Shown: positions 32,439 through 41,924, numbered from the stretch's first letter. The stretch is DNA of 64,000 bases from Butyrivibrio sp. (GCF_017635265.1 NZ_JAGBLU010000117.1:1-64000); one strand, 5' to 3'. Made by a program: numbers and translations. The notes: generated from the letters alone by a model not told the origin.

Positions 32439-32631
32439 TCTCCTTTCTGCAAATAGTTTTTGTTTGTTAGCGACAATTCGCTTGTTTACTCGATTGCCGG
32501 TTGATAGTTACATTCCGGGAGCCCGTCGACTGACACCCGGTACATGGCCATGCCTGCCTGTTTCCAGGCAATATATAAAGCCATATGGAAATGCCTTTTA
32601 TTGACATAACCGCAGGCTTCATACCAATAGA

Positions 32632-34389
32632 TTATTCAGTTACTTCGATGACTTCATACTCGTCATCCGGTCTGAGCTTCAGTTCATGACTTAAGAACTT
32701 CTCGGCATCAAACCAGTTCTTTTTGTCTGCATCCGCTGTATACTTGTAGTTGGGATGCTTCGTAAGGTCGTACTTATCTGACAGGAAAGGCCTTACGCCC
32801 CTTACCTGCACTATACATTTACTGCCATCCATGACAGCCAGCTCATCAATACTCATGAGCTCATGCCCCAATTTCTGGTAGTTCATGTTGTAGCTCTGCT
32901 GTGATCCCCTCGACTCCCCGGTGTTGTACATATCGATAGTTTCCTTGCCCAAAGTGGCATTTAGGTCCTTAAGAGTGGACTGCTCTGTACCACCAAGGAA
33001 TATCTGTGAATCGCAGTTAGCGCAGATGGTCTCTGCATTATCTTTGTAGATTGCCTTGAGCTGTGACTTTGCCTGCAGGACTAATGCCGCAGATATTTCA
33101 CGACTTCGGATTGTTGCCATAAGCTTTTCAAGGTTCGGGATCTGCCCGACGTTCGCCGCCTCATCTATGAGGCATCTTACGTGAACCGGAAGCCTTCCGC
33201 CATAGTGATCATCTGCCTTTTCGCACAGGATGTTGAACATCTGGGAATATATCATTGCAAGCAGGAAGTTGAATGTCGGGTCTGTATCAGACATTATGAG
33301 AAAAAGTATTGTCTTCTTATCCCCAAGTGTATCCAGCTCCAGCTCATCATAGCTCATAATTTCCCGTACCTGTGGAATGTCAAATGGTGCCAACCTCGCA
33401 CCACAGCTGACCAAAATACTTTTGCTTGTCTTGCCGGCCGCAAGCTTAAATTTGACATACTGTCTTACAGCGAAGTGGTCAGGGTTCTCTTTTGCCACCC
33501 TGTCAAACAGGATATCCACGGCATTCCGGAAGGATTCATCATCTTCCCTAACCTCCATGGAGTTGATCATCTCAACAAGAGTATTGAAGTTCCTCTCTTC
33601 CTCCGGAGCCTCATAATATATCAGGCCGATAAGCGCCGTATACAGGAGCTTCTCCGCCTTCTCCCAGAAAGGATCTCCGGGAGTGCCTTCCCCTTTGGTG
33701 TTTGCCATAAGAGTTGTGACAAGCTTCAATATATCAGTCTCCGAATGGATGTACTCAAAAGGATTATATCTCATGCTCTTCTTGAAATTGATGGTATTGA
33801 AGATCTTTATCCTGTAACCGGCCTTCAGAAAGACATTACCAACTTCGCCCAAAAGAGTTCCTTTCGGATCAGATAAAACATAGCTGCTATGGAGCTGCAA
33901 AAGATTCGGCTTGATCCAGAACCTTGTTTTACCGGAGCCGGAGCCGCCCACGATAAGGACATTCTTGTTCCTGGCATACTTCGGATCTTTTGGTCTCGAA
34001 TTCATTGTAATACGTTCTGTCTGCGACAGAATCACGTTATTCTTAAAATCAGGATCTTCAAAAGGTTCTATGTCTTCATGTTTCCCCCACCTCGCTGAGC
34101 CATATTCTCTATTATGGCGAAAGGTCTTGGCGTTCTTACCTTTAAGGTAGACCGCCAGTCTGAGCGCTGCGCCGCAGGCAATACCGACCGCAAGGTCAAA
34201 GGGCTTAAGGCTGGGCAATATGTTGGAAAAAGCTGTGCTCAGTCCACCATACAGGACCAGGCCCTGAATCTTCTCCGACATGTTGCTTCCCCAGGATATC
34301 CTCCAGGCTTCTCCAAAGTTAGTACAAAAGAGCCCCACAACAAAGTAAGGGATATTCAGGATAATGGTCTTTTTCATCTTACTGTTCAT
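32632..34389 (-). CDS. VirD4-like type IV coupling protein
   Basis: This 585-residue protein has two N-terminal membrane segments. The ATPase follows: Walker A IVGGSGSGKTRFWIKPNLLQ, then RYNPFEYIHSE, and DEAANVGQIPNLEKLMATIRSREISAALVLQAKSQLK as Walker B and sensor region. The C-terminal NCDSQIFLGG segment is also typical of TraG/VirD4. It recruits the relaxase-DNA complex to the channel and pumps it out. The start overlaps the PcfB gene by 4 bases. Confidence 0.95.
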   Translation of the reverse strand: MNSKMKKTIILNIPYFVVGLFCTNFGEAWRISWGSNMSEKIQGLVLYGGLSTAFSNILPSLKPFDLAVGIACGAALRLAVYLKGKNAKTFRHNREYGSARWGKHEDIEPFEDPDFKNNVILSQTERITMNSRPKDPKYARNKNVLIVGGSGSGKTRFWIKPNLLQLHSSYVLSDPKGTLLGEVGNVFLKAGYRIKIFNTINFKKSMRYNPFEYIHSETDILKLVTTLMANTKGEGTPGDPFWEKAEKLLYTALIGLIYYEAPEEERNFNTLVEMINSMEVREDDESFRNAVDILFDRVAKENPDHFAVRQYVKFKLAAGKTSKSILVSCGARLAPFDIPQVREIMSYDELELDTLGDKKTILFLIMSDTDPTFNFLLAMIYSQMFNILCEKADDHYGGRLPVHVRCLIDEAANVGQIPNLEKLMATIRSREISAALVLQAKSQLKAIYKDNAETICANCDSQIFLGGTEQSTLKDLNATLGKETIDMYNTGESRGSQQSYNMNYQKLGHELMSIDELAVMDGSKCIVQVRGVRPFLSDKYDLTKHPNYKYTADADKKNWFDAEKFLSHELKLRPDDEYEVIEVTE

Positions 34390-34859
34390 CTGGCCTTCTC
34401 CTTGAATTTCTCTTTTACCCTGCGTGGCTGCTTTGCGATCTGCTCCTTTAGCTTTCTAAGCTGCTGGATAAGACTTGGCTTTTCTCTCTGTTCCCGATTT
34501 ACCACCTTTGCAGAGTATTCTTTCACTACTGCGCTGATGGCATCGATATCTTTTGCCTTGAAAAAGCATGTATATCTGGGTGGGTCAGATGTCTTGTCTT
34601 TTACGATTGCAAAATCAACTCCGTACTTGTTTGCAATGCGCTTGAAAGTGCGGATGCTCTCGCCGCCAATTTCCATGGCAGAAGCACCCTGCCCCTGCCG
34701 GATAAGCTGCTTTACAGTCATCTTTCCCTGCTTCGGGGCTTTGGATTTACTGTCTACATGCCGGAGGAATGCGACCAGTCCTTTGATCAGCGTCCTTGTC
34801 GTGACCTTGCTTGCCCTGTAGCAGAAGGCTATGTATTTTGCTGCTACTTCTTCATTCAT
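34386..34859 (-). CDS. PcfB family protein
   Basis: This 157-residue protein (MNEEVAAKYIAFCYRASKVTTRTLIKGLVAFLRHVDSKSKAPKQGK ... ) matches the PcfB outline, including GKMTVKQLIRQGQGASAMEIGGESIRTFKRIANKYGVDFAIVKDK. A strongly basic C-terminal helix follows. PcfB proteins link the relaxase to the coupling protein. It is overlapped by the VirD4 gene. Confidence 0.9.
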   Translation of the reverse strand: MNEEVAAKYIAFCYRASKVTTRTLIKGLVAFLRHVDSKSKAPKQGKMTVKQLIRQGQGASAMEIGGESIRTFKRIANKYGVDFAIVKDKTSDPPRYTCFFKAKDIDAISAVVKEYSAKVVNREQREKPSLIQQLRKLKEQIAKQPRRVKEKFKEKAR

Positions 34860-34869
34860 AGACTACACC

Positions 34870-35313
34870 TCATGCCGCGTCCCTGTACTCCAGAGGATAT
34901 GCATCAAATTTCTCCCTTCCGTATGTCAGGGTGATGAGCCCCATCTGGAAATAAGTACGCATAAGTCTGATATCGATGTCGGAAAGAGGCTTTATCCTTG
35001 AGTCCCTGCCGACCTTTACCATGACCGCACTGCCAACAAGATATCTTGTAAACTCAGCATCCATGACACTCTTTTCTGAAAAGCAGAGAAGATAATCATC
35101 ACCCACAGGCTCTGCATATCCGTTCTCTCCGATACCATCAAAGATATGGTCCATCTCTGCTGTACTGATAGTGCGGAAGTTGCCATCCGTTCCTATCACG
35201 AGTGCCTTCCTGTCCCTGATATCAAAACCGGTATTTTTATCATAATTTCCCAGGAACTGGATTATCCCGTCAGTGACCGGATCAAGGTCAATCTTTATCT
35301 TTAGTTCATCCAT
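34870..35313 (-). CDS. Hypothetical protein of the transfer region
   Basis: This 147-residue soluble protein has no family I recognise. It reads like a single alpha/beta domain with alternating short strands (DIRDRKALVIGTDGNFRTISTAEMDHIFDGI, DDYLLCFSEKSVMDAEFTRYLVGSAVMVKV). It lies 10 bases upstream of pcfB in the same direction and is probably cotranscribed. No ribosome-site anomaly. Confidence 0.6.
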   Translation of the reverse strand: MDELKIKIDLDPVTDGIIQFLGNYDKNTGFDIRDRKALVIGTDGNFRTISTAEMDHIFDGIGENGYAEPVGDDYLLCFSEKSVMDAEFTRYLVGSAVMVKVGRDSRIKPLSDIDIRLMRTYFQMGLITLTYGREKFDAYPLEYRDAA

Positions 35314-35319
35314 TTGTTT

Positions 35320-35514
35320 TCACGCTGCCTTTCTTAAAGCTCTGTGTTCATCCATGATCTTTGCCATGCATGGAAAGCAAAAAGTAGTTCCGTTCCCATA
35401 GGGACATGGCGTTTTACAGTTGTGGGGCTTAAGATTACCCACAGGGATTGGATCCCTTGTTCCCTGAAAACTCTTACCACCACTGTATTTATCCCTGTTA
35501 TATTGTGCTGACAT
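35320..35514 (-). CDS. Small cysteine-rich protein, 64 residues
   Basis: This short protein has NCKTPCPYGNGTTFCFPCMAKIMDEHRALRKAA near the C terminus. The four cysteines CxxxC and CxxC could bind zinc. The start at 35514 lies 6 bases from the next gene downstream. I recognise no named family. It sits with the transfer genes. Confidence 0.55.
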   Translation of the reverse strand: MSAQYNRDKYSGGKSFQGTRDPIPVGNLKPHNCKTPCPYGNGTTFCFPCMAKIMDEHRALRKAA

Positions 35515-35552
35515 CTAACTATCCCCCTCGTCAAAAGAAATACTTCCTGCAT

Positions 35553-35595
35553 AAAAACAGGCGCCAGTCCGGAAACCTGTCACAGACCAGCGCCC
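35553..35595 (-). terminator. Terminator downstream of the DUF5688 gene
   Basis: GGCGCTGGTCTG and CCGGACTGGCGCC (minus strand) form a 12-bp stem with wobble pairs. TGTTTTTAT follows. It separates the DUF5688 gene from the small cysteine-rich gene. Confidence 0.75.
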
Positions 35596-35602
35596 ATTAT
35601 CA

Positions 35603-36676
35603 TCAAAGAGCTGTCTCGCCCTTAGACTTACTGCCGATATCGATGGCATTCTTCTTAGGTGCCTTTGAAGCCTCTTCCTTGGCTGCCTTAAGCTCTCCAA
35701 GAAGAGATTTCTTTTCCGCAGTCTTTTCCACTTTTGCCTGCTGGCGCTCCACAAACTTTTCCCCAAGCTCAAAGACCTTGTTCTGTGCATCGTAGTGGTA
35801 CACGTTGTCAGTGAGCTGGTCTGCAGGATCCACTGTGGTAGCATTGACCTCTTTTACCATGTTCTCAAGGCTCTTAAGATCAAAGTTTCCATTGTCAGGA
35901 ATTATCAGAAGTTCGTGTATGGAGCTGGGCAAAATGAAGAAGCTCTGATTATTAACTCTCTCAGAAGCCTTCTCCATAAAATCGGTGTAAGCCAGAACTC
36001 CGGCACCATGCACGTTTCCTTCTACAGAAGCAACAAACATCTGCTCCTGCTCAGGTGGAATGTTAAGGCCGAGCATCTCAAGGTCTTCGACACCCATCTG
36101 CTTCGCAAGCACTTCTGCCATGCCCTGGATGACAAGAGGTCTGATCTCGGGAGCATTCTTCACAGCGTCCTCATGGAGCTGCTCCGGTGTGATGCCATAG
36201 TTATCAAGCATCTTATTGGTAACAAGGATCGTGCCGGAACCCTGCGAAGTTTCGCCAAGAACAAAGCGGTAAACAACTGCCATGTCCTCGATGTCCTTAT
36301 GAGGGACAGTCTCAAGAAGCTCAGCGTTTCTCTCTGCGGAAACAACCTCCATTGCAAGAGTTGACTTCATCCTGTCATAGTCACTGAATGCATCAATGTC
36401 GAAGTCCGGTCTGTTCTCAAGAGCAGTTCCGGCAACCTCTGCAGCACCGCTTACGATAGCCTCATAAGATCTGCCCTCCTCGTAGTCCTTGTAGAGCGCA
36501 TCCACGTTGAGGTTCACGCCGATGATCCCGTCTAAACGCTTAACAGTAAGCGCATCATAGGTCTCATTCATCTTGTCCACCTTGTGGTTCTCCACAACCA
36601 CCTCCGTGCCGTATCTTTCGTAGAACTGCTCCTTCACGTCATTTGCCAGATTCTCTTTAAATGTCTCAAAGTCCAT
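35603..36676 (-). CDS. DUF5688 family protein
   Basis: The start is ATG 36676 (MDFETFKENLANDVKEQF), with GAGGGGAAAA upstream. The 357-residue product is the DUF5688 protein often seen in Lachnospiraceae mobile elements: AEVLAKQMGVEDLEMLGLNIPPEQEQMFVAS and LPSSIHELLIIPDNGNFDLKSLENMVKEVNATTVDPADQLTDNVYHYD. The function is unknown. The C terminus is a charged helix with a lysine-rich tail. It is the first gene of the transfer-region run on the minus strand. Confidence 0.82.
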   Translation of the reverse strand: MDFETFKENLANDVKEQFYERYGTEVVVENHKVDKMNETYDALTVKRLDGIIGVNLNVDALYKDYEEGRSYEAIVSGAAEVAGTALENRPDFDIDAFSDYDRMKSTLAMEVVSAERNAELLETVPHKDIEDMAVVYRFVLGETSQGSGTILVTNKMLDNYGITPEQLHEDAVKNAPEIRPLVIQGMAEVLAKQMGVEDLEMLGLNIPPEQEQMFVASVEGNVHGAGVLAYTDFMEKASERVNNQSFFILPSSIHELLIIPDNGNFDLKSLENMVKEVNATTVDPADQLTDNVYHYDAQNKVFELGEKFVERQQAKVEKTAEKKSLLGELKAAKEEASKAPKKNAIDIGSKSKGETAL

Positions 36677-36996
36677 GTTATTTTCCCCTCTCTTTTTCAA
36701 ATGTTTTCAGGCATGAAAAAGCACCGGGTAATAGCATCTTTGCCAAAACACAGTGCTTCCATTCAGATGATTCTTTTGCAAAAGAAATACGCCTCGCGGT
36801 ATGTGGTGCATCGCATCTCATATCACTTGGCGCATTATAATAATATCATACCTAAAAAATGAAAAAAAGGTGAAGTTAGGGGCGCGGAAGGGCCGCGAAA
36901 GGGTCAAATCGGGGCGCGGTAAAATCTCAGTATAATTATTTCTAAGTCGCCTATCCGGCGACACATTTATTCCATATAGAAAGTATTATTACTATA
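36677..36996. other. Intergenic boundary between transfer region and signalling cluster
   Basis: These 320 bases have no gene. They contain two copies of GGGGCGCGG (36879-36887 and 36911-36919) with a related GGGCCGCG between them, GC-rich islands in AT-rich surroundings. A hairpin GTCGCC-TATCC-GGCGAC (36946-36962) follows. The hairpin lies 35 bases past the end of the 36997-37470 gene and may end its transcript, though no T run follows. TATAAT-like sequence near 36836-36841 (minus strand) could be the promoter of the DUF5688 gene. Confidence 0.5.
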
Positions 36997-37470
36997 TCAG
37001 TCACCAATGCATGGGCAATGATACTGAAATAGAGCATTATTTATCAGGTCAATATCATATATCCGCTTTGATAAGAAATACCTGAGAATCATATCGCCCT
37101 TACTATTTGAAGCAAAAGAATAGCCGGCCAATGCCAGAAGATCCATGCTTTCAGCGTAATTAAGTTCAAACGCTATGCACAGAGCAAACACAGTTTTCTT
37201 AGACGGATGGTACCTGCGGTTTTTAATGATCTTATGAAAGAGCCTTCGGTCAATATAAGCTCGTTCATACAGTTCCTTGGTTGATAGCCGTTTTACCCGC
37301 ATATAGTAGAGAACCATAGCTGAAAAGGTGCATGTTTCGTCAACATTCACAAGCATTTCTTCCAGGTCAGAGTTTATCTGATCTTCTGAAATGCCGCTGT
37401 TTATTTCCATGCGAACATCATTGTCAGGATTATTAAGATCAAATATGCAAAAATAACGCGGATTCTTCAT
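36997..37470 (-). CDS. Compact HTH-like regulator at the end of the signalling cluster
   Basis: The 157-residue product starts MKNPRYFCIFDLNNPDN. Its second half is a helix-turn-helix-like domain I have seen at the end of larger conflict-system proteins: MVLYYMRVKRLSTKELYERAYIDRRLFHKIIKNRRYHPSKKTVFALCIAFELNYAESMDLLALAGYSF. This is an XRE-like bundle in which the recognition helix DRRLFHKIIKN is basic. The N-terminal 45 residues form a separate small domain. The ATG at 37470 has no strong ribosome site. The plus-strand gene starts 18 bases away in the opposite direction. Confidence 0.65.
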   Translation of the reverse strand: MKNPRYFCIFDLNNPDNDVRMEINSGISEDQINSDLEEMLVNVDETCTFSAMVLYYMRVKRLSTKELYERAYIDRRLFHKIIKNRRYHPSKKTVFALCIAFELNYAESMDLLALAGYSFASNSKGDMILRYFLSKRIYDIDLINNALFQYHCPCIGD

Positions 37471-37487
37471 TTTAGAAAGGAGCCCCA

Positions 37488-37991
37488 ATGAAAATACTCA
37501 TAATTGATATCAGCCATAACTCATCAATGGCAAAGGTACGTACTTTTCTGCACTTTCACTCCGATGCCAACCTAATTTATACTTTTGATTTCCTATATAC
37601 GGAATATAATTCCGCAGCTGAACTATACGCCGATTTGGAAGAGTATCCTTCAGAGTTCTTCAAAAGCCCCTGTGCATATTATGACTCAGTAACTTCAATA
37701 TTAGGTTCCATAACAAAAATGGTTACAGACTCCGTAATCATATACTCTCCATGCATTGATGAGTGTAGCAGATTATCTAGCGAATTCCTTTACGAAAACT
37801 ATCTACATTACTTTGGCAAATACAATAATTCAGGAGTACTTGATATCAATTTCAATGCTATTGACTTTCGGATGCCTTTGCCATCCGTGAAATCCCCACT
37901 AAAAAAGATCCTCAAAAAAATTACATCATGGACAGCTTTTGGCACAGATGATTCAGAGGAAGATTGCGAAGACTTCTATGATGCCGGCTGA
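37488..37991 (+). CDS. Hypothetical protein, divergent plus-strand gene
   Basis: This 167-residue protein starts MKILIIDISHNSSMAKVRTFLHFHSD with AAAGGAG five bases upstream. I do not recognise its family. It opens with a strand-loop-helix typical of Rossmann-like folds (MKILIIDISHNS) and ends in a basic stretch (SPLKKILKKITSW) followed by an acidic tail (DDSEEDCEDFYDAG). It is the only plus-strand gene in the signalling cluster. Its ribosome site lies only 18 bases from the start of the divergent HTH gene, so the promoter of one of the two must lie inside the other. Confidence 0.6.
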   Translation: MKILIIDISHNSSMAKVRTFLHFHSDANLIYTFDFLYTEYNSAAELYADLEEYPSEFFKSPCAYYDSVTSILGSITKMVTDSVIIYSPCIDECSRLSSEFLYENYLHYFGKYNNSGVLDINFNAIDFRMPLPSVKSPLKKILKKITSWTAFGTDDSEEDCEDFYDAG

Positions 37992-38181
37992 TTATTACAA
38001 ACTTTCCCGTCAATCTATCCCAAGGCAAGATAAATTTTCAAGCGCGTTTTGGAATACAGCTACGACATTGTGTGATGTTCCTGACAACACCCCGCGGTCA
38101 GGAATCATACCACACAGTCAGGGAGCAAAAACTACTAAAAACAATCAGCCGTTACCTCACAAGATATCTCATCGGACTATC

Positions 38182-40734
38182 TTAATAATGTTTTACCCCA
38201 TCATGAAGCCAATACATCCGAATAGTACGCTCATGAACTTGCGGATAATTATCAATTCTGAAAGTTACTTTGTGTTCTCCAGCAGATGTCCCATATGTAC
38301 GATTTATACAGCAAACATGCCAACCGCTCTCAATATTGGTATAGGTATTGACGGCTTCTCTCCCCAGTCTCCATCGCTCATAATAAACCGTATGTACCCT
38401 TTTGTCAGCATCAACCAAACTTTCGTCACCAGTGTATCTGATATTATAATGAATATAAATATCGTTAGCCTCATCGACTTCACTCAAATCGGTAGAAATA
38501 TCATCCTCAGAGTAATTTACGATAATATCCATTGTATAGTAAAACAACGAGTCAAAAATAGCTTGAGAATCTTTATAGCCAATCAATTTAAGCTCAATTA
38601 AGTATTTCTGAGTTTGCACATCTGAAGCATTTTTATTTGCAACCGCGTAATCATACATTGATTGCAACCGCTTATCTTTACTATCCTTATAAGCATCTAA
38701 TTCCTCATATATTTCGACAGCCTTATCATATTCACCATTTTCTCTACAAGACTCCGCCTCTTCATACTTCTTATTGATTTTGGCATCCTTTATCTGGTCA
38801 ATACGACTCTTGCTATCTGAATAATCCTTTATCTGAGAGAATGCCTCTATTGCTTCATCAAACTTCTCCTCAGCAAAAAGAGCTTCTGCCTCATCATATT
38901 GATTCTTCAGCATAATATCGTTAATCTGTTCTATCCTATTTTGACTATCTGAGTATGTTTTTATCTCTGTAAATGCAGAAATTGCCTCCGCATAATTACC
39001 ATTAGATAGTTGAAGTTCAGCTTCTTCATATTTTTCTTTATTAATTGCTTCTGTCGCATTTTCAATTTTTGCCTTGCTATCAAGATAATCGGCAATCTCG
39101 CTGTACGCCTTTATTGCAGCCTCATAATCCCCAGCTGAATACAGTTTTTCAGCATCAGAATACTTCTCGGCATTTATGGTTTCCGTAATAGCATCAATCT
39201 GCACTAAACTATCTTTATATTCATTGGTCTGTTCAAACTCAGATCTAGCCTCAATCAATTGATTATCACTTAAAAATTCAAGTGCTTTGTCGTAATGCTT
39301 AGCATCACTTTCAAGTTGCACAGCCTTTTGCGCCATTTCGCTACTGTCTTTATAATCTCCCAAATCAGAAAAAGCGGCATAAGCTTCATCATATTGTTCC
39401 TTTCCCAATAGCGTCTTAGCTGAAACATATTTAAGGTTAGGAACTATAATATTATTGACAACACTTATAGTTACTGCAAAGGCAGACACTACTATAGCCA
39501 ATGTTGCAACCAATCTCTTTGTCTTTTGTGGCCACCCAATAATCCACTGAACCACAGTGCTTATTCCACTCTTTATAATTGAAAAAAACGTGCCAAATAA
39601 AGCAACAAAATCAACACTTGCCGTGCTTGATGTAGAAGATGTAGCAGAAGGAACAGCTATGGGCGTAGGTACATTAGTAAATGATATTTGTTTTAAAGAT
39701 GGAGTCATTGCATTTGTATATCTTGCATCTGCTTCACACCAAGGACATCCACATAAATCCTTTCGGTACATATGAAGCGGATTTATGTTACATGTAACCA
39801 AATCATTCGAATAATCATTCAATGCTTTGTGCCATTCTCTGGCAGACGGTCTTTGTGAAGGATCAATTTTTCCATACATAAACGCTCTGGTAAACAAATC
39901 TGAAATTTCCTCTGGTAAAACGTCCAGTGGAGGCACTGCTACAGCTTGAGGTTTATTCCCTGGCTTAAAGCAATAACTATCACGTTTTATTGCCTGATTA
40001 CCTTGGCCAGGCGATCCAGTTGAAGCAGATTCAGTCTCTTTTATACCATTAAACGGTGTAAAACCATTCATCAGCAATTTGAATATATGAATCGCAAGCG
40101 CAAAATTATCCGTTTCCTTCGTAAACGTTGGAAGTGGCGCATTTGCATAAGCATCTTTCTTAAATGCCTCACATTTCTTTAATAGTTCCGGTGCAACATA
40201 TCCATCCAAGCACACCTTACACCTATACGCCTTCTGGTCATTTAAAACAATATGGTAACTATCAGTATCCAAAAAAGCAACATTACCATTGCTAACATTC
40301 ACACCGATATTTAAAGGATTAAAATCCCCAAATATATATCCAGCTTCATGAACTGCACTTATGACAGCACAAATATTTTGAGCAATGATTAGTTTTTGTT
40401 GAAATGATAGTTGTAATTTAGGTGGGTATACGTACACCTCGCTCAGTGAAACATCAATGTTTAGCCGTGGCATCACAAAGCCACAGAACGAACCCGAACC
40501 ATCATAAACAGCATCTAACGGCCAAGCAACCTGGTCGATTACATTTCTATCAGGTTGCTTACCAGTCATATACTTGATTTTTTCTTCAAGTTCGTTTGTT
40601 ATCTTATCTTTATGGTACAGCTTAACAACTTGAGCACTGTTTCCACTGATTGCATAAATATCACCCTCTCCACCGCTACTAAATGCCTTTTGCTCAAGTT
40701 CAAAAACATCTCCATATAATCCCGTTACAGTCAT
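38182..40734 (-). CDS. Membrane-anchored Ser/Thr kinase-like protein with TPR-like C-terminal domain
   Basis: This 850-residue protein starts with a bacterial kinase domain of the TerY-P/YegI type. Its glycine loop is SSGGEGDIYAI (19-29) and the ATP-binding Lys is in VVKLY (38). The catalytic loop is GYIFGDFNPLNIGV (Asp about 137), with DTD (156-158) in place of DFG and GYVAPELL (178-185). A zinc-binding-like module CN-INPLHMY ... CGCPWCEAD (315-335) follows. After a linker there is one membrane segment (about 408-430). The rest has at least five repeats of the type YxEAxxxFxxIxDYxDSxxRIxQI (about 450-700), then a C-terminal beta-rich domain. It should phosphorylate partners on Ser/Thr; the repeats are outside the membrane if the topology is as predicted. 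GGAGG precedes the ATG. Confidence 0.85.
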   Translation of the reverse strand: MTVTGLYGDVFELEQKAFSSGGEGDIYAISGNSAQVVKLYHKDKITNELEEKIKYMTGKQPDRNVIDQVAWPLDAVYDGSGSFCGFVMPRLNIDVSLSEVYVYPPKLQLSFQQKLIIAQNICAVISAVHEAGYIFGDFNPLNIGVNVSNGNVAFLDTDSYHIVLNDQKAYRCKVCLDGYVAPELLKKCEAFKKDAYANAPLPTFTKETDNFALAIHIFKLLMNGFTPFNGIKETESASTGSPGQGNQAIKRDSYCFKPGNKPQAVAVPPLDVLPEEISDLFTRAFMYGKIDPSQRPSAREWHKALNDYSNDLVTCNINPLHMYRKDLCGCPWCEADARYTNAMTPSLKQISFTNVPTPIAVPSATSSTSSTASVDFVALFGTFFSIIKSGISTVVQWIIGWPQKTKRLVATLAIVVSAFAVTISVVNNIIVPNLKYVSAKTLLGKEQYDEAYAAFSDLGDYKDSSEMAQKAVQLESDAKHYDKALEFLSDNQLIEARSEFEQTNEYKDSLVQIDAITETINAEKYSDAEKLYSAGDYEAAIKAYSEIADYLDSKAKIENATEAINKEKYEEAELQLSNGNYAEAISAFTEIKTYSDSQNRIEQINDIMLKNQYDEAEALFAEEKFDEAIEAFSQIKDYSDSKSRIDQIKDAKINKKYEEAESCRENGEYDKAVEIYEELDAYKDSKDKRLQSMYDYAVANKNASDVQTQKYLIELKLIGYKDSQAIFDSLFYYTMDIIVNYSEDDISTDLSEVDEANDIYIHYNIRYTGDESLVDADKRVHTVYYERWRLGREAVNTYTNIESGWHVCCINRTYGTSAGEHKVTFRIDNYPQVHERTIRMYWLHDGVKHY

Positions 40735-40923
40735 ATATCCTCCATCTTGTATTAGTAATCACAATGGATCATTGCTATATAACTTATTTCATGTTTCATT
40801 TTAGTGTAAAACGGTTGATAAATACCCGGATCCCCAAAAGCACAAAAAGTCACATATTTAATAGATGTACATATAAAGCATATGAATATCGCCTTGTTTT
40901 TCACGATACCTATTGGTCTTCAC

Positions 40924-41802
40924 CTATTTTATCTTCATATCTGAATAAGGAGTAGATTCATAGCCACTTTTTTGAAGTCTTTCCACAAAAGGATCCAACT
41001 TTTTACGCCATATTTTATTAAACAATGTATATGAGCCAAACATTCTAACAATCAGAGGACTAACCGCATAATATAATCTAATAAAAGCACGCCCATACCA
41101 ATGTTCTGCAAGAGTATAATCACGGTATCGCCTTAATGTCCATACTTCCGGACAGTCATACGAACCATATACTGCGGTTGCTATATAACACCCGCCACTA
41201 GAAGAATTTGTATTAGAGTTCTGAGCATCGCTAGACGCAAACCAGCCTGGGGCTACAGTTGTAGTAGTTTGTCCACCACTGTCCCAAAACTCTGAATCAT
41301 ACACTTGCTGTGCAATTGGAGCATTGCCAAAAGATATATGCGGAAAGCCAACAGAATTATCTGCAAAATATTTAACAGACTTAATTCCATCATTCTCATC
41401 AAGTCTTTTTATGGCGTTCGAAACCTCCCAGGCCGCATTATATACTCCGCAGTCATTATCACTATTTAAGTTATAGTGATCACCGCTCTCAAAGCAGCAT
41501 ACAACCGCATTAAAACAATGCTCTGATGACGCAATGAGCTTATATTCCCCTATTTTATATGTTTTACCTTGATTTGCTGTTGTACCTATCTCACCATTCT
41601 CGGAAACAATTACATTATTTAAACTGGAAATGTGCTGAAGAATATCCACCGGCGTCTTATTATAAGACACAACAATAGAATCTAAAGAACCTCCGCCAAG
41701 AGCAATTGACCAATTTGCCAATTCTGTTGCAACTCTACTGCTCCCAGACATAATGTCCGGTCCAGATATGCTATTCACATCATTAAATTCTCTTTGTATC
41801 AT
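40924..41802 (-). CDS. CFI-box C-terminal protein 1
   Basis: The C-terminal 100 residues (SSGGCYIATAVYGSYDCPEVWTLRRYRDYTLAEHWYGRAFIRLYYAVSPLIVRMFGSYTLF...) match what I know as the CFI-box-CTERM pattern: CYIAT, YG, then PEVxxLRRYRDYxLAEHWYGRAFI and YYxxSPL. The same module with over 75% identity is found in the protein at 53054. The N-terminal 190 residues are unique, cysteine-containing and end in a low-complexity linker (SDAQNSNTNSSSGG). The module has conserved Cys, Tyr and Arg positions and is thought to act as a C-terminal recognition or processing signal. AGGAGG lies upstream of the ATG. It stands between the two kinase genes. Confidence 0.75.
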   Translation of the reverse strand: MIQREFNDVNSISGPDIMSGSSRVATELANWSIALGGGSLDSIVVSYNKTPVDILQHISSLNNVIVSENGEIGTTANQGKTYKIGEYKLIASSEHCFNAVVCCFESGDHYNLNSDNDCGVYNAAWEVSNAIKRLDENDGIKSVKYFADNSVGFPHISFGNAPIAQQVYDSEFWDSGGQTTTTVAPGWFASSDAQNSNTNSSSGGCYIATAVYGSYDCPEVWTLRRYRDYTLAEHWYGRAFIRLYYAVSPLIVRMFGSYTLFNKIWRKKLDPFVERLQKSGYESTPYSDMKIK

Positions 41803-41924
41803 ATAAGCCTCCTATACACTGTGCCCGAGTTTTTATAAAAATGATTTATCTGTGCCAAATCTTATCATTCGACATTAAGAAAAACTAATTTCCTTATCCT
41901 AATAATATCGTGTTAAACACTATA

